From: an uncultured Saprospiraceae bacterium
Lineage (GTDB): Bacteria > Bacteroidota > Bacteroidia > Chitinophagales > Saprospiraceae
Assembly (NCBI GenBank): GCA_937942465.1
Contig: CALDEO010000055.1
Span: forward strand, 1 to 11,269
Length of the DNA stretch: 11,269 bases
Reading direction: 5' to 3'
Below are positions 1-8,100 of the stretch, in pieces. Position 1 is the first letter of the stretch. Every line of letters begins with the position of its first letter. Made by a program: the position numbers and the translations under genes. The notes under the pieces are model-generated. The model had not been told where the DNA came from. It saw only the letters and a list, made by a program, of their open reading frames with translations, and did not search any database.

Positions 1-1742
1 AAATTAAGAAATACATCAAGCAACTCATATGGCGCAAGACTCTCGCCAGTTGGATAGAAACTCGCATTGATCGGGTTGAATACCAAGCCCTGATCAAACT
101 CAATATATCGGTAGTCGGCACCGAGCTGCACCAACATTCGATCATTAAATATTCGATCTTCTATGTACAGACTTTGTTTGGCAAATAACGGAGGCAGACC
201 ATATAAGTCCTTAGATACTACTTGATATTGAAAGTCTACTGCATAACGAAACTTCCAAAGACTTATTTTTTGCTCTATTTGTAGTTGAGTGGTACTTTGA
301 GTATTGTCATCCTGTACAGGCAATCCAGCGTTATCAAAATATACCAATTCATTCTCTATACTCTGTTTGATACCCAGTGTGGTCTTAGTCTTGGGTATAT
401 ACAGTTGACCAGATACTGCGGTACCATAGGTCTTATTGAACTCATTATCCCATACCAATAAGCTATTAATACTTAAGTACTGATGGTTGATATTAGGAGT
501 GTAGTTATACAATCGTAGACCACCACTCAGTCTATTTCCTTTGAAGTCAACAAAGGCATTACCGCCAAGGTCAAAATCTCCAGCATAGTCTAATAATCCT
601 AAATTGACATCTCCAGTAAAGCCTACAACATCTCTGAATGTAGTATTGATTTTACCTCTCACAAATGAGCTATTAATGGTCTCACTCCGATCGGTATAGT
701 CAAGCTGATAGCGAGCATAGTCGATACCTGCCTCTATGGATAAGGATTTTTTATTTACAAGCTCTACAGCTGCATAGTTATCTATGATATTAAGTTTGTA
801 AGCATTTCGGATACCTCTAGTTTCTAATAAGAAATCTCCATATACTACTGTATCAAGGGAGTCTGTTGTGATAGCATCCGAGAACCGATAGTCTTGCCCC
901 GTTACCCGCAATCGATGCTTGAGTTTGATATTCCAATCACTCGTATCTCGGAGTTGATATATTTGGTTGGCTACAAATTTTTTCTCCCCTTTTCGTATGG
1001 TAGCATCTTCTATCCTTACGGGAATATTTTGTGAAATATTGAAAAAATCATCTTCAAACAATGTATCTGTTGCAATACCACCATTAAATTGTTCGCTTAC
1101 ATTGTTTACAAATAGATTGGTAATAAGTTGATACTTTTTTGACTTTGATGCATAATGCAGCCCCGTACCAAAGGAGGTGTTCTGGACCGCTTGATTATCA
1201 TAAAATCCACTTTGTAAGACCCTCTGATAGTTCATGCTGAGATTGATACCCTCGCTAAAGGATCGAGCAAACTTAGCCTTAACCATAAAACTAGATTGAC
1301 CTTGACTTGGTGAAAAAAACAGATCGTTGATCGGTCTATTGAGGTCAAAGAATTTAAAATTGTGCTCATCTATACGATATAGGTCATATGCATTGTAACC
1401 GATGTTAAACCCACTAGACGTTCTCGGGCTGTAAGCAATCGATGTAGCAGCTGAGCCAGGATTGCCTCTATGTAGATAGTCTATATTACCTACTCTCGCA
1501 GGGTCGTATTGTTGAAACTCAGATAGAGTAGAGTCAATATAAGGAGTATGCTTCTCTATATCTGTGAGATGGTAGTAATTGTAGTAAGCACTATCTAGTT
1601 CGACGGCATTCTTTTTGGGTTCAGCTTTAGAGCCATTTTTCTCTGATGTACCACCATACCTTTGAGAATAATTTGTTGGTTGTTGTGCAAACAAACTAGT
1701 CTGTAAAAGAAAAAGTAATATGGTAATAGTGGTCAGCTTCAT
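1..1742 (-). CDS. Putative beta-barrel porin (DUF4289 / Porin_10-like), 3' end beyond the window
   Basis: This open frame starts at ATG 1742-1740 on the minus strand and runs for about 580 codons without a stop until the left edge, so the C-terminus is missing. Residues 1-20 (MKLTTITILLFLLQTSLFAQ) form a typical Bacteroidota signal peptide ending in AQ. A polar linker follows, then at about residues 85-145 a block (VGNIDYLHRGNPGSAA, then GFNIGYNAYDLY and FFDLNRPINDLFF) that I recognise as the start of the Bacteroidota 'putative porin' family. The rest alternates short hydrophobic and polar stretches rich in Tyr, Asn and Asp, as expected of outer-membrane beta strands. The role is inferred to be an outer-membrane channel with unknown substrate. 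It is the last visible gene of the leftward group, 184 bases after the hydrolase gene, so it may have its own promoter. Family assignment is from memory of the motifs; barrel topology is inference. Confidence 0.82.
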   Translation of the reverse strand, partial: MKLTTITILLFLLQTSLFAQQPTNYSQRYGGTSEKNGSKAEPKKNAVELDSAYYNYYHLTDIEKHTPYIDSTLSEFQQYDPARVGNIDYLHRGNPGSAATSIAYSPRTSSGFNIGYNAYDLYRIDEHNFKFFDLNRPINDLFFSPSQGQSSFMVKAKFARSFSEGINLSMNYQRVLQSGFYDNQAVQNTSFGTGLHYASKSKKYQLITNLFVNNVSEQFNGGIATDTLFEDDFFNISQNIPVRIEDATIRKGEKKFVANQIYQLRDTSDWNIKLKHRLRVTGQDYRFSDAITTDSLDTVVYGDFLLETRGIRNAYKLNIIDNYAAVELVNKKSLSIEAGIDYARYQLDYTDRSETINSSFVRGKINTTFRDVVGFTGDVNLGLLDYAGDFDLGGNAFVDFKGNRLSGGLRLYNYTPNINHQYLSINSLLVWDNEFNKTYGTAVSGQLYIPKTKTTLGIKQSIENELVYFDNAGLPVQDDNTQSTTQLQIEQKISLWKFRYAVDFQYQVVSKDLYGLPPLFAKQSLYIEDRIFNDRMLVQLGADYRYIEFDQGLVFNPINASFYPTGESLAPYELLDVFLN

Positions 1743-1862
1743 TTATACTCTCAAAGATGTAATTATATATTTTATTATCGCAGTAAAGCCATGAGCATTA
1801 AGTTGTTGATCTGGTATTAAAGCTTATTCTTGCTTACGCGAATATATAACGTCAGGAGTATC

Positions 1863-1880
1863 CAAAATATACATATTTTG
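1863..1880. promoter_or_regulatory. 18-bp palindrome upstream of the porin gene, possible operator
   Basis: CAAAATAT-AC-ATATTTTG has two perfect 8-bp arms around a 2-bp centre. It lies about 120 bases upstream of the porin start and about 47 bases past the hydrolase stop, in the only sizeable gap of the leftward gene group. The symmetry and short spacing fit a dimeric regulator site. There is no T-run, so it does not look like a terminator. An AT-rich palindrome can arise by chance, and no regulator is encoded nearby. Confidence 0.3.
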
Positions 1881-1926
1881 CTTCCACATTATAAAAGAAA
1901 CATGTAGAGGTCGTTGGTTTTAAACA

Positions 1927-3012
1927 CTACTCTTTGATGAGCTTAGTCAGTACGGAGATCACAAGCGGCTCTATACTGTCAGCGGTATTGGTCAATGCTA
2001 CAATGACTATATCCTTTTCTGGATGCATCATCATCGTACTTGCATATCCTCCCGTCATACCGCTATGGTGTATGATATTGATGCCCTTGTATTTGGCTAA
2101 TTGCCAAAATGTAGCAATGGATCTAGTTCCTTCTATCTCCCGCTGCGGTACTAAGACCTTACTATATAGTGGGTTAGACTTTTGAGCTGATCTAGTATAT
2201 GCTTGAGCATACTGCATCATGTCACTGATACTGCACTTGATCCCTCCAGCTGGAGCTAATACTTTAAAATCCCAATTGGGAGTTGGGTTTCCTTTAGCAT
2301 CGTGGCCTTTGGCTATAGACCAGTCATCTAGAGTAGCCACATTATTGATACTACTATGAGTCATATCCAATGGTCCAAATACATACTTGTGTAACAGAGA
2401 CTCAACACTTTGGTCGTATTGTAATCCTATTAAATGCCCCAATAGTCCTGCTCCAAAGTTGGAGTATGCATATTCTTTCTTAGGATTTTTAGCATAGTAT
2501 TTCTCCATGAACGAGTATACATCCAAGGAGTCATACATAGCATATGGATTCGTCATTTTGAATCCTTTCTTATTCCATATATTTCCGGGTAACCGGGGTA
2601 AGCTACTATGATGTGTTGCAAGATCTTGTATAGTTATCTCTGGGACATCATCACTTAAGGAGTGACCAGCAGGGTAGTATGCCCTAAAGTCAGATTGCAT
2701 ATCCATTTTACCGTCAGCGATTGCCTGTTGTAAGAGTAGACCTACGATAGTCTTCGAGATAGATCCGATTTCATAGATCGTTTCTGTGTCTATCGTGTCG
2801 GTCTGTTCTTGATCGGTATACCCTAATGTTACCATTTTTATTTCACCATCTACGATATAGCCGATACTCAATCCTGTCGCATGGGATGCCGCGAGGTGTT
2901 CATTAGCTTTCGCTAATATCCAATCATCGGTATTCGTGCCCTGTGCTTTTATACCGTTGTGACTGATTAATAAAGAAAACAGTAATAGGGTATATCTGAT
3001 ACAGTTATTCAT
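1927..3012 (-). CDS. Exported serine hydrolase of the beta-lactamase / penicillin-binding-protein-like family (class C-type fold)
   Basis: The 361-residue product has a signal peptide of about 24 residues (hydrophobic LLLFSLLI, then KAQ). It carries the three active-site motifs of serine beta-lactamase-like enzymes in the correct order: SxxK as S84-I-S-K87 (context EIGSISK), YxN as Y183-S-N185, and HSG at 316-318 followed by MTGG in place of KTG. The HxG form is common in AmpC-like esterases, D-aminopeptidases and uncharacterised hydrolases, so true beta-lactamase activity should not be assumed; peptide or ester hydrolysis in the periplasm is the safer reading. The length suits a single catalytic domain with no C-terminal lipocalin-like extension. 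Its ATG lies inside the end of the upstream lipoprotein gene (8-base overlap, ATGAATAA), preceded by AGAGAG, which indicates translational coupling. Substrate unknown. Confidence 0.9.
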   Translation of the reverse strand: MNNCIRYTLLLFSLLISHNGIKAQGTNTDDWILAKANEHLAASHATGLSIGYIVDGEIKMVTLGYTDQEQTDTIDTETIYEIGSISKTIVGLLLQQAIADGKMDMQSDFRAYYPAGHSLSDDVPEITIQDLATHHSSLPRLPGNIWNKKGFKMTNPYAMYDSLDVYSFMEKYYAKNPKKEYAYSNFGAGLLGHLIGLQYDQSVESLLHKYVFGPLDMTHSSINNVATLDDWSIAKGHDAKGNPTPNWDFKVLAPAGGIKCSISDMMQYAQAYTRSAQKSNPLYSKVLVPQREIEGTRSIATFWQLAKYKGINIIHHSGMTGGYASTMMMHPEKDIVIVALTNTADSIEPLVISVLTKLIKE

Positions 3013-3778
3013 GCTCTCTAGGCGTTGTTAGTTTGTTGTAGCTAACTGTTTTTACAGCTGGATCATTTGTCAGTTCTTTTTTCATCACTGCAGGGTTTGC
3101 CTTTCTTTGATCATACTTAAGTAAGTACAAGTTTTGATTCGGTGCTATTTGCTTTACAAGAGTTAGGTCATAGTTACTATAACTTTTAATCCACTTTGGC
3201 AGTAATACATTATCTGCTAATTGTACGATGAGCTCTCCAAAGTTGTATTGTGGCAATTGTTGCATTGTAGTTTCTCTTTGCAACACCCACCCATCTATTG
3301 TTTGAGCAAGAGCTTCTAGTTCTTTCTGTATTACTTTCAATGACTCAGGACGTTCTAGTTTGCCTTTTACAGTTTTATCAGTTGTACCATCATTGTACGA
3401 GATTGTGATTAAGGGCATATCAGGGATCATACTCTTGTATTCGTCTTGCATGTCGAATAAATTTGCTTCATTGATTTTAGCAAATAGAGCCTTTGTTTCA
3501 ACTTCACCCAACTGCTTAGCAAATATTCCTTCTTTCTTACAATACCTCTTTGACTTGAAGTACATCTCACCATATTGGTTAATGCTGAAGTCGTAAGATG
3601 GGCACTTACCGAAACAACCACCTTTTGACATTGATATTATTGCAGTGTCTTTAGTCATTACTGTAGTCGTAGACTCATCAGTTGTTTCTACAATAGCACC
3701 TATTGTGTTTTCTGCTTTCTTAGTGCTTTTACAAGCAGCGAAGCTTGCTATCATTATAAGTATCGTTAGGTATTTCAT
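3005..3778 (-). CDS. DUF6438 lipoprotein with a C-terminal subtilisin-propeptide-like region
   Basis: The 257-residue product begins MKYLTILIMIASFAACKS, a lipoprotein signal peptide with lipobox FAAC and acylated Cys at 16. Residues about 45-155 match my recollection of DUF6438: a GGCFGKCPSY block (Cys55, Cys59), a predicted strand pattern, a third Cys at 80, and a DGTTDKTVKG strand. Residues about 180-250 look different: GELIVQLADN, then NLYLLKYD, ANPAVMKKEL and NDPAVKTVSYN. That order resembles the propeptides of subtilisin-like proteases (strand, helix, strand, then 'DPxVxxVxxN'), but no protease domain follows. The protein is inferred to be anchored to a membrane and periplasm- or surface-facing, with unknown function. 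It is followed with overlap by the serine hydrolase gene, so the two proteins are probably made together. A perfect -7 box lies 36 bases upstream. Confidence 0.82.
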   Translation of the reverse strand: MKYLTILIMIASFAACKSTKKAENTIGAIVETTDESTTTVMTKDTAIISMSKGGCFGKCPSYDFSINQYGEMYFKSKRYCKKEGIFAKQLGEVETKALFAKINEANLFDMQDEYKSMIPDMPLITISYNDGTTDKTVKGKLERPESLKVIQKELEALAQTIDGWVLQRETTMQQLPQYNFGELIVQLADNVLLPKWIKSYSNYDLTLVKQIAPNQNLYLLKYDQRKANPAVMKKELTNDPAVKTVSYNKLTTPREHE

Positions 3779-3813
3779 ATTTGCTATTTTCTTTTAGACG
3801 GTGTATTGTAGTT

Positions 3814-3821
3814 CAAAGTTA
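3814..3821 (-). promoter_or_regulatory. Bacteroidota -7 promoter box for the lipoprotein-hydrolase pair
   Basis: On the minus strand this reads TAACTTTG, an exact match to the Bacteroidota primary sigma -7 consensus TAnnTTTG. It lies 35 bases before the lipoprotein ATG, predicting a leader of roughly 30 bases. I see no clean TTG-type -33 element at the usual spacing; TTAACA lies somewhat too far upstream. The 87-base gap after the DUF3667 gene shows no terminator, so read-through from that gene remains possible. Confidence 0.45.
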
Positions 3822-3865
3822 GTTTCTCTAGGCTTATTCTTTTGTTAATATTTATAAATAGGAAG

Positions 3866-4912
3866 CTATACTACTAAAAAGCTCACTACTAAAATTACTA
3901 AAATGCTCGCTATTAAAATTATTAAGTAGCAGAATGATATCAGAAAGAATTTTACTAATGTCCTGAACCAAGATTGTCTAAAGTACATTTTGAGATCTAT
4001 TAATATATAGAAAAAGGTCAAAGTGAATGCTACTGGGAAATAAAGTCCTACTACTTGATATCCCATCAGATTGTAGATTAAGTACTCCATACATATCAGC
4101 GCAAAAAGGAAACAATGGTGATGGACGAGCAATATGACATGCTCTACTAGAAAGTGCTTGCCTCTTATGTAGAGTAGTTTCATGACCAGAGAGATAAGGA
4201 TTATGGTCAATACAATAATCCATAAAACGTTACCAATTAAGACCCGAATACTAGCTCTAGGGTCTTTAAGGGTAGATATAGCTTTCGAGACAACAATCTG
4301 ATCTAAGTAAGTGGTTACTTTATATTTCTCGAAAATCTCTTCTTTTGACATTGAGGCAATATCATCAGCTCTGAGTTGAATGTCTTTATTTTCTAATATA
4401 CCAAAGTCCCTTAAGTCATAGCTTTGGTCATCATCATTGAGTACTGATTTAAAGAGTTTGGTTCGTATAGAGTCAACATGGGCAGCAGGACTTAATGGGT
4501 ATTGAGTAGACAACGTATCAAAATCAATCATCATCTCATATTGTCTTGCTGTCAGATTGACATCAAATTCTCCAAAGTAATCTCCAGTGCCTCTGTTAAA
4601 CTCATTTGTTACAATGGCTAGCACTATAAATAACAATACAACAAATAACCTAATAGGATTGATGTACCTTTTTTTGCGACCAGCTATATATGCTTTAGTA
4701 AGCTTAGCGGGTATCCATAGATCTCTTGCAGTCACCCAGATCTTTGCATCAAGATTAAAGATCGTTCCAAAGAAGTCTCTAGCAAGATCAAGAACATTAT
4801 GCCTATAGGCCTTTTTGTTCTGACCACAGCCTTTACAATAATTGTCACTACTGGATAGTAGGGTTTCACAATTGAGACAATATCGTGGTGTATTGGATTT
4901 GGAGTTATTCAT
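3866..4912 (-). CDS. DUF3667-like zinc-ribbon membrane protein
   Basis: The 348-residue product starts with a zinc ribbon, C12-x2-C15 and C26-x2-C29 (YCLNCE and YCKGCGQ). An amphipathic stretch follows, then WIPAKLTKAYIAGRKKRYINPIRL before the first membrane helix. This 'CxxC, CxxCGQ, then Y-x-x-G-x-R-x-x-Y-x-N-P' order is the signature I know from the Bacteroidota DUF3667 family. Predicted membrane helices are at about 86-103, 225-247, 255-280, 285-306 and 318-347. A soluble acidic loop of about 120 residues (105-220) lies between the first two. The segment KHFLVEHVILLVHHHCFLF at about 252-270 is the His-rich helix usual in the family. It is an inner-membrane protein by inference, of unknown biochemical function. 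It is the first gene of the leftward group, transcribed divergently from the giant surface protein. Confidence 0.8.
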   Translation of the reverse strand: MNNSKSNTPRYCLNCETLLSSSDNYCKGCGQNKKAYRHNVLDLARDFFGTIFNLDAKIWVTARDLWIPAKLTKAYIAGRKKRYINPIRLFVVLLFIVLAIVTNEFNRGTGDYFGEFDVNLTARQYEMMIDFDTLSTQYPLSPAAHVDSIRTKLFKSVLNDDDQSYDLRDFGILENKDIQLRADDIASMSKEEIFEKYKVTTYLDQIVVSKAISTLKDPRASIRVLIGNVLWIIVLTIILISLVMKLLYIRGKHFLVEHVILLVHHHCFLFALICMEYLIYNLMGYQVVGLYFPVAFTLTFFYILIDLKMYFRQSWFRTLVKFFLISFCYLIILIASILVILVVSFLVV

Positions 4913-5108
4913 CAGATATAAATTAATCGTACTACTAATCTACCACTTTTGGTCTACATATTAAAAACGGTACAATGTTTGCCTTAATACATTATGATTT
5001 TAAGTTAATTCTCATGTATTCATTGCGTTAACTATAAAATGTTCTAAGATAGGACGATATATATTTAATAAAAATGAATACAAAATTTTAATTCTGAATA
5101 ATCAACGA

Positions 5109-8100
5109 ATGATCTCACAATACATGAACACTAAAAAAGAAAAGATGAGAAATTTTTTACAAAATTTTGGCCGTTTAGTTGTCCCCACAGCTTTATTGCT
5201 CGTTATGACTGTATTTCAGTCGCAAGCTCAATGTACTATTACATGTCCTGCAGATGTAAATCGAACGGTAGCCTTCGGTACATGTGATGTTGCTGTATCT
5301 TATGCAACACCTACACTCTCTGGAGTATGTACAGAATTTATCACTGGATTTACTGGTGAGCTAGCTAATTCTAATTGGGCATTTAATACATCAGGTGATG
5401 GTACTATTACTAGTGCATCTACTACCGGTATTACTTTGACAGGTAATAATAACGGTGTGGCTGGATCATCTCAGTATTGTATTACACTAGATTTTCACGA
5501 TCATTTAGGATCAAATGGTGAAGAGTTAAGTACTTCTACCGGAAATTTGACCTTTGATTGGAATTATGTATCGTCTAACGCTAATGCAGGGAATGATCCA
5601 TTCTTTGTAAGTGTAAATGGTACGGATTTTCAAGTAACAACAGGTGCTCCTGGGTCAGGACTTGGTGCTACCACTCAGAATGGTATTGTACCTCCACTTA
5701 GTGTTAATGATGGTGATGTATTATGTTTTGACCAACGATCATATAGTGGGTCGACTGGATCAGCTACAACTACAATAACTGATCTTAATTTAGTATTCTT
5801 CTACACACCTACCTTAATAAGTGGGCCTGCTAGCGGATCTGACTTTGGTATCGGTACAACAACAGTAACGTATCAAACGTATAACCCTAATTCGCTTTCT
5901 AACTCTACTTGTACTTTAGATGTAATAGTAACTGAGTCAGGAACACCTACTGGTACTTTAAGTTGTAATGACTTAGTACAAGTATCTTTGGATGGAGCTT
6001 GTGAGTTCACAGTTACACCAGATCAAATACTAGAAGGTAGTAGTTACGGATGTCTTGATAAATATTCTGTATCAATCTATAATGAGACTACAGGTGCTCA
6101 ATATGGTGACACAGTGTCTTCTGCAAATATAGGGGAGACCTTAACAGTAGAGATCACAGCTCCTAACAATAATAAATGTTGGGGGTCGATTGTTGTTGAA
6201 GACAAGAATCCAACTCCATTGACATGTAATGATGCATGGACAAGATGTGATCAGGAAATAACTCCAGGTGCTACAACACCTACTAGTTATACTATAAGTA
6301 ATGCACCAGCATTAACAGTTAACGAAGGTTCATTACCTGCTGATCAGGTTACGACTTTTAATATAATGGACTCGGCATTAAAAGGATTCTCTATTTCTGA
6401 TTTGAATATCACATTGGATATTACACATCCTAATGTATCAGAGTTAAGTGCTACGTTGCAATATACGCCAGTTACTACACCAGCAAGTCCATCATTGGCT
6501 CCGGTGAGTTTATTCAACCTTAATTCAAGTTCTTGTTCTAATGGTAATATACTATTGACGCTAGATGATCAAAGTGCTTTTTCATATGCATCTTTATTGA
6601 CATCTTGTTCAACTAGTCCTGCTATATCAGGTACTTATATGGCTGAGAATGCATTATCTGCATTTGATGGTTTAGAAGGAAGTGGAATGTTCACTTTGAG
6701 AATATTTGATAACGTAAATAATGCTTCTTCTGGAGTTTTAAATAGTGTTACACTTAATTTGACACAAGACACAAATATTATTACATTCCCTGGAGCTGAC
6801 GGAGCTACATATACTCTGACAGAACCTGCGACATACACTGCAATAGGTGCAGACGCTTGTGGTACTGCAACATTGACTTATAACGATGTAGTAGCAACTC
6901 CAGACTGTATGGAGCCATACCATGAAATCATAACTCGTACTTGGTTTGCTGTAGATGCTCAAGGAAATGAGTCAGGATGCGTTCAGACAATATATGTATT
7001 TAGAAATGACATTAGTGATTTAGTATTCCCACCAAACTACGATAGTTCGAATGGTGGACAACCATCACTTTCTTGTTCAGTTTATGGTGATGTAGTACCT
7101 ACATCTGCTGTAACAGGTGTTCCTTCAGGATCATTCTGTGATAACGTTCAGATATTTGATCCAGAAGATACAAGAATTGATATCTGTGAGAGATCATACA
7201 AGATAGTAAGACATTGGAAAGTTGTTGATTGGTGTAGTGGTGCTATCATAGAGCATGACCAAATAATAAAAGTAGAAGATGAAGTAGGACCGCAACTTAC
7301 ATGTCCAGTTGATATAACAATAAGTGCATCAGCATATGATTGTTCTGGAGCAATGAATATTGACAAACCTACTGTAAGCAATGAGTGTTCAACAACATTG
7401 ACATATAGATTATTTTATACAGTAGCAGGTGCTAATGGTTCTATACCAGCAAATGCTAACTACACAGAAGTAATCGTAAGTAACGGATTATACTCAATCA
7501 ATACATTACCATTCGGTCTTACGCAGATCAAGTGGGATGTTGAAGACAATTGTGGTAATTCAACAACTTGTACATCATTGATCACTGTGATTGATAATGT
7601 ACCGCCGATCGCAGTATGTGATGAGTTTACAGTAGTATCTCTAGGATCTACAGGTGAGGCAATAGCTCTAGCAGCGACATTTGATGACGGTAGTAATGAT
7701 AACTGTGGTATCGATAGATTTGAAGTAAGAAGAGTAACTGCTGGTTGTGGTTTCAATACTTCATACGGTCCAGATGTAAGATTCTGTTGTGATGAAATAG
7801 GTCAAACTATTCAGGTAGAAATGATCGTTTATGATACTGCAGGTAATACAAACACTTGTACTGTAGATGTTACGATTCAAGATAAATTACCTCCATATAT
7901 CACACAATGTCCAGCTGATATAACATTAGATTGTCAGACTATGGATATTACTAATCTAGCTGTAACTGGTGAGCCAGTTGCTGTAGATAACTGTGGAATA
8001 GTAGATGTACAGTACTCAGATAGTGGTTCTTTAGACCAGTGTGGAGAAGGTACTTTTACAAGAGTTTGGAAAGTGACAGATAGTGTAGGATTACAAGCAT

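Noticed and set aside
1934..2185. Plus-strand 83-codon open frame over the hydrolase gene
   Set aside because: It is the antisense of the HSG-motif region of the hydrolase and shows no independent coding signal.
5060..5067. TATATTTA as a -7 box for the giant gene
   Set aside because: It lacks the final G of TAnnTTTG, and the nearest upstream TTG is about 34 bases away, too far for a normal promoter.
6635..7756. Several minus-strand open frames of 67-98 codons inside the giant gene
   Set aside because: They are antisense to a clearly coding domain-rich protein, have no homology or ribosome sites I can see, and are low-complexity in composition.
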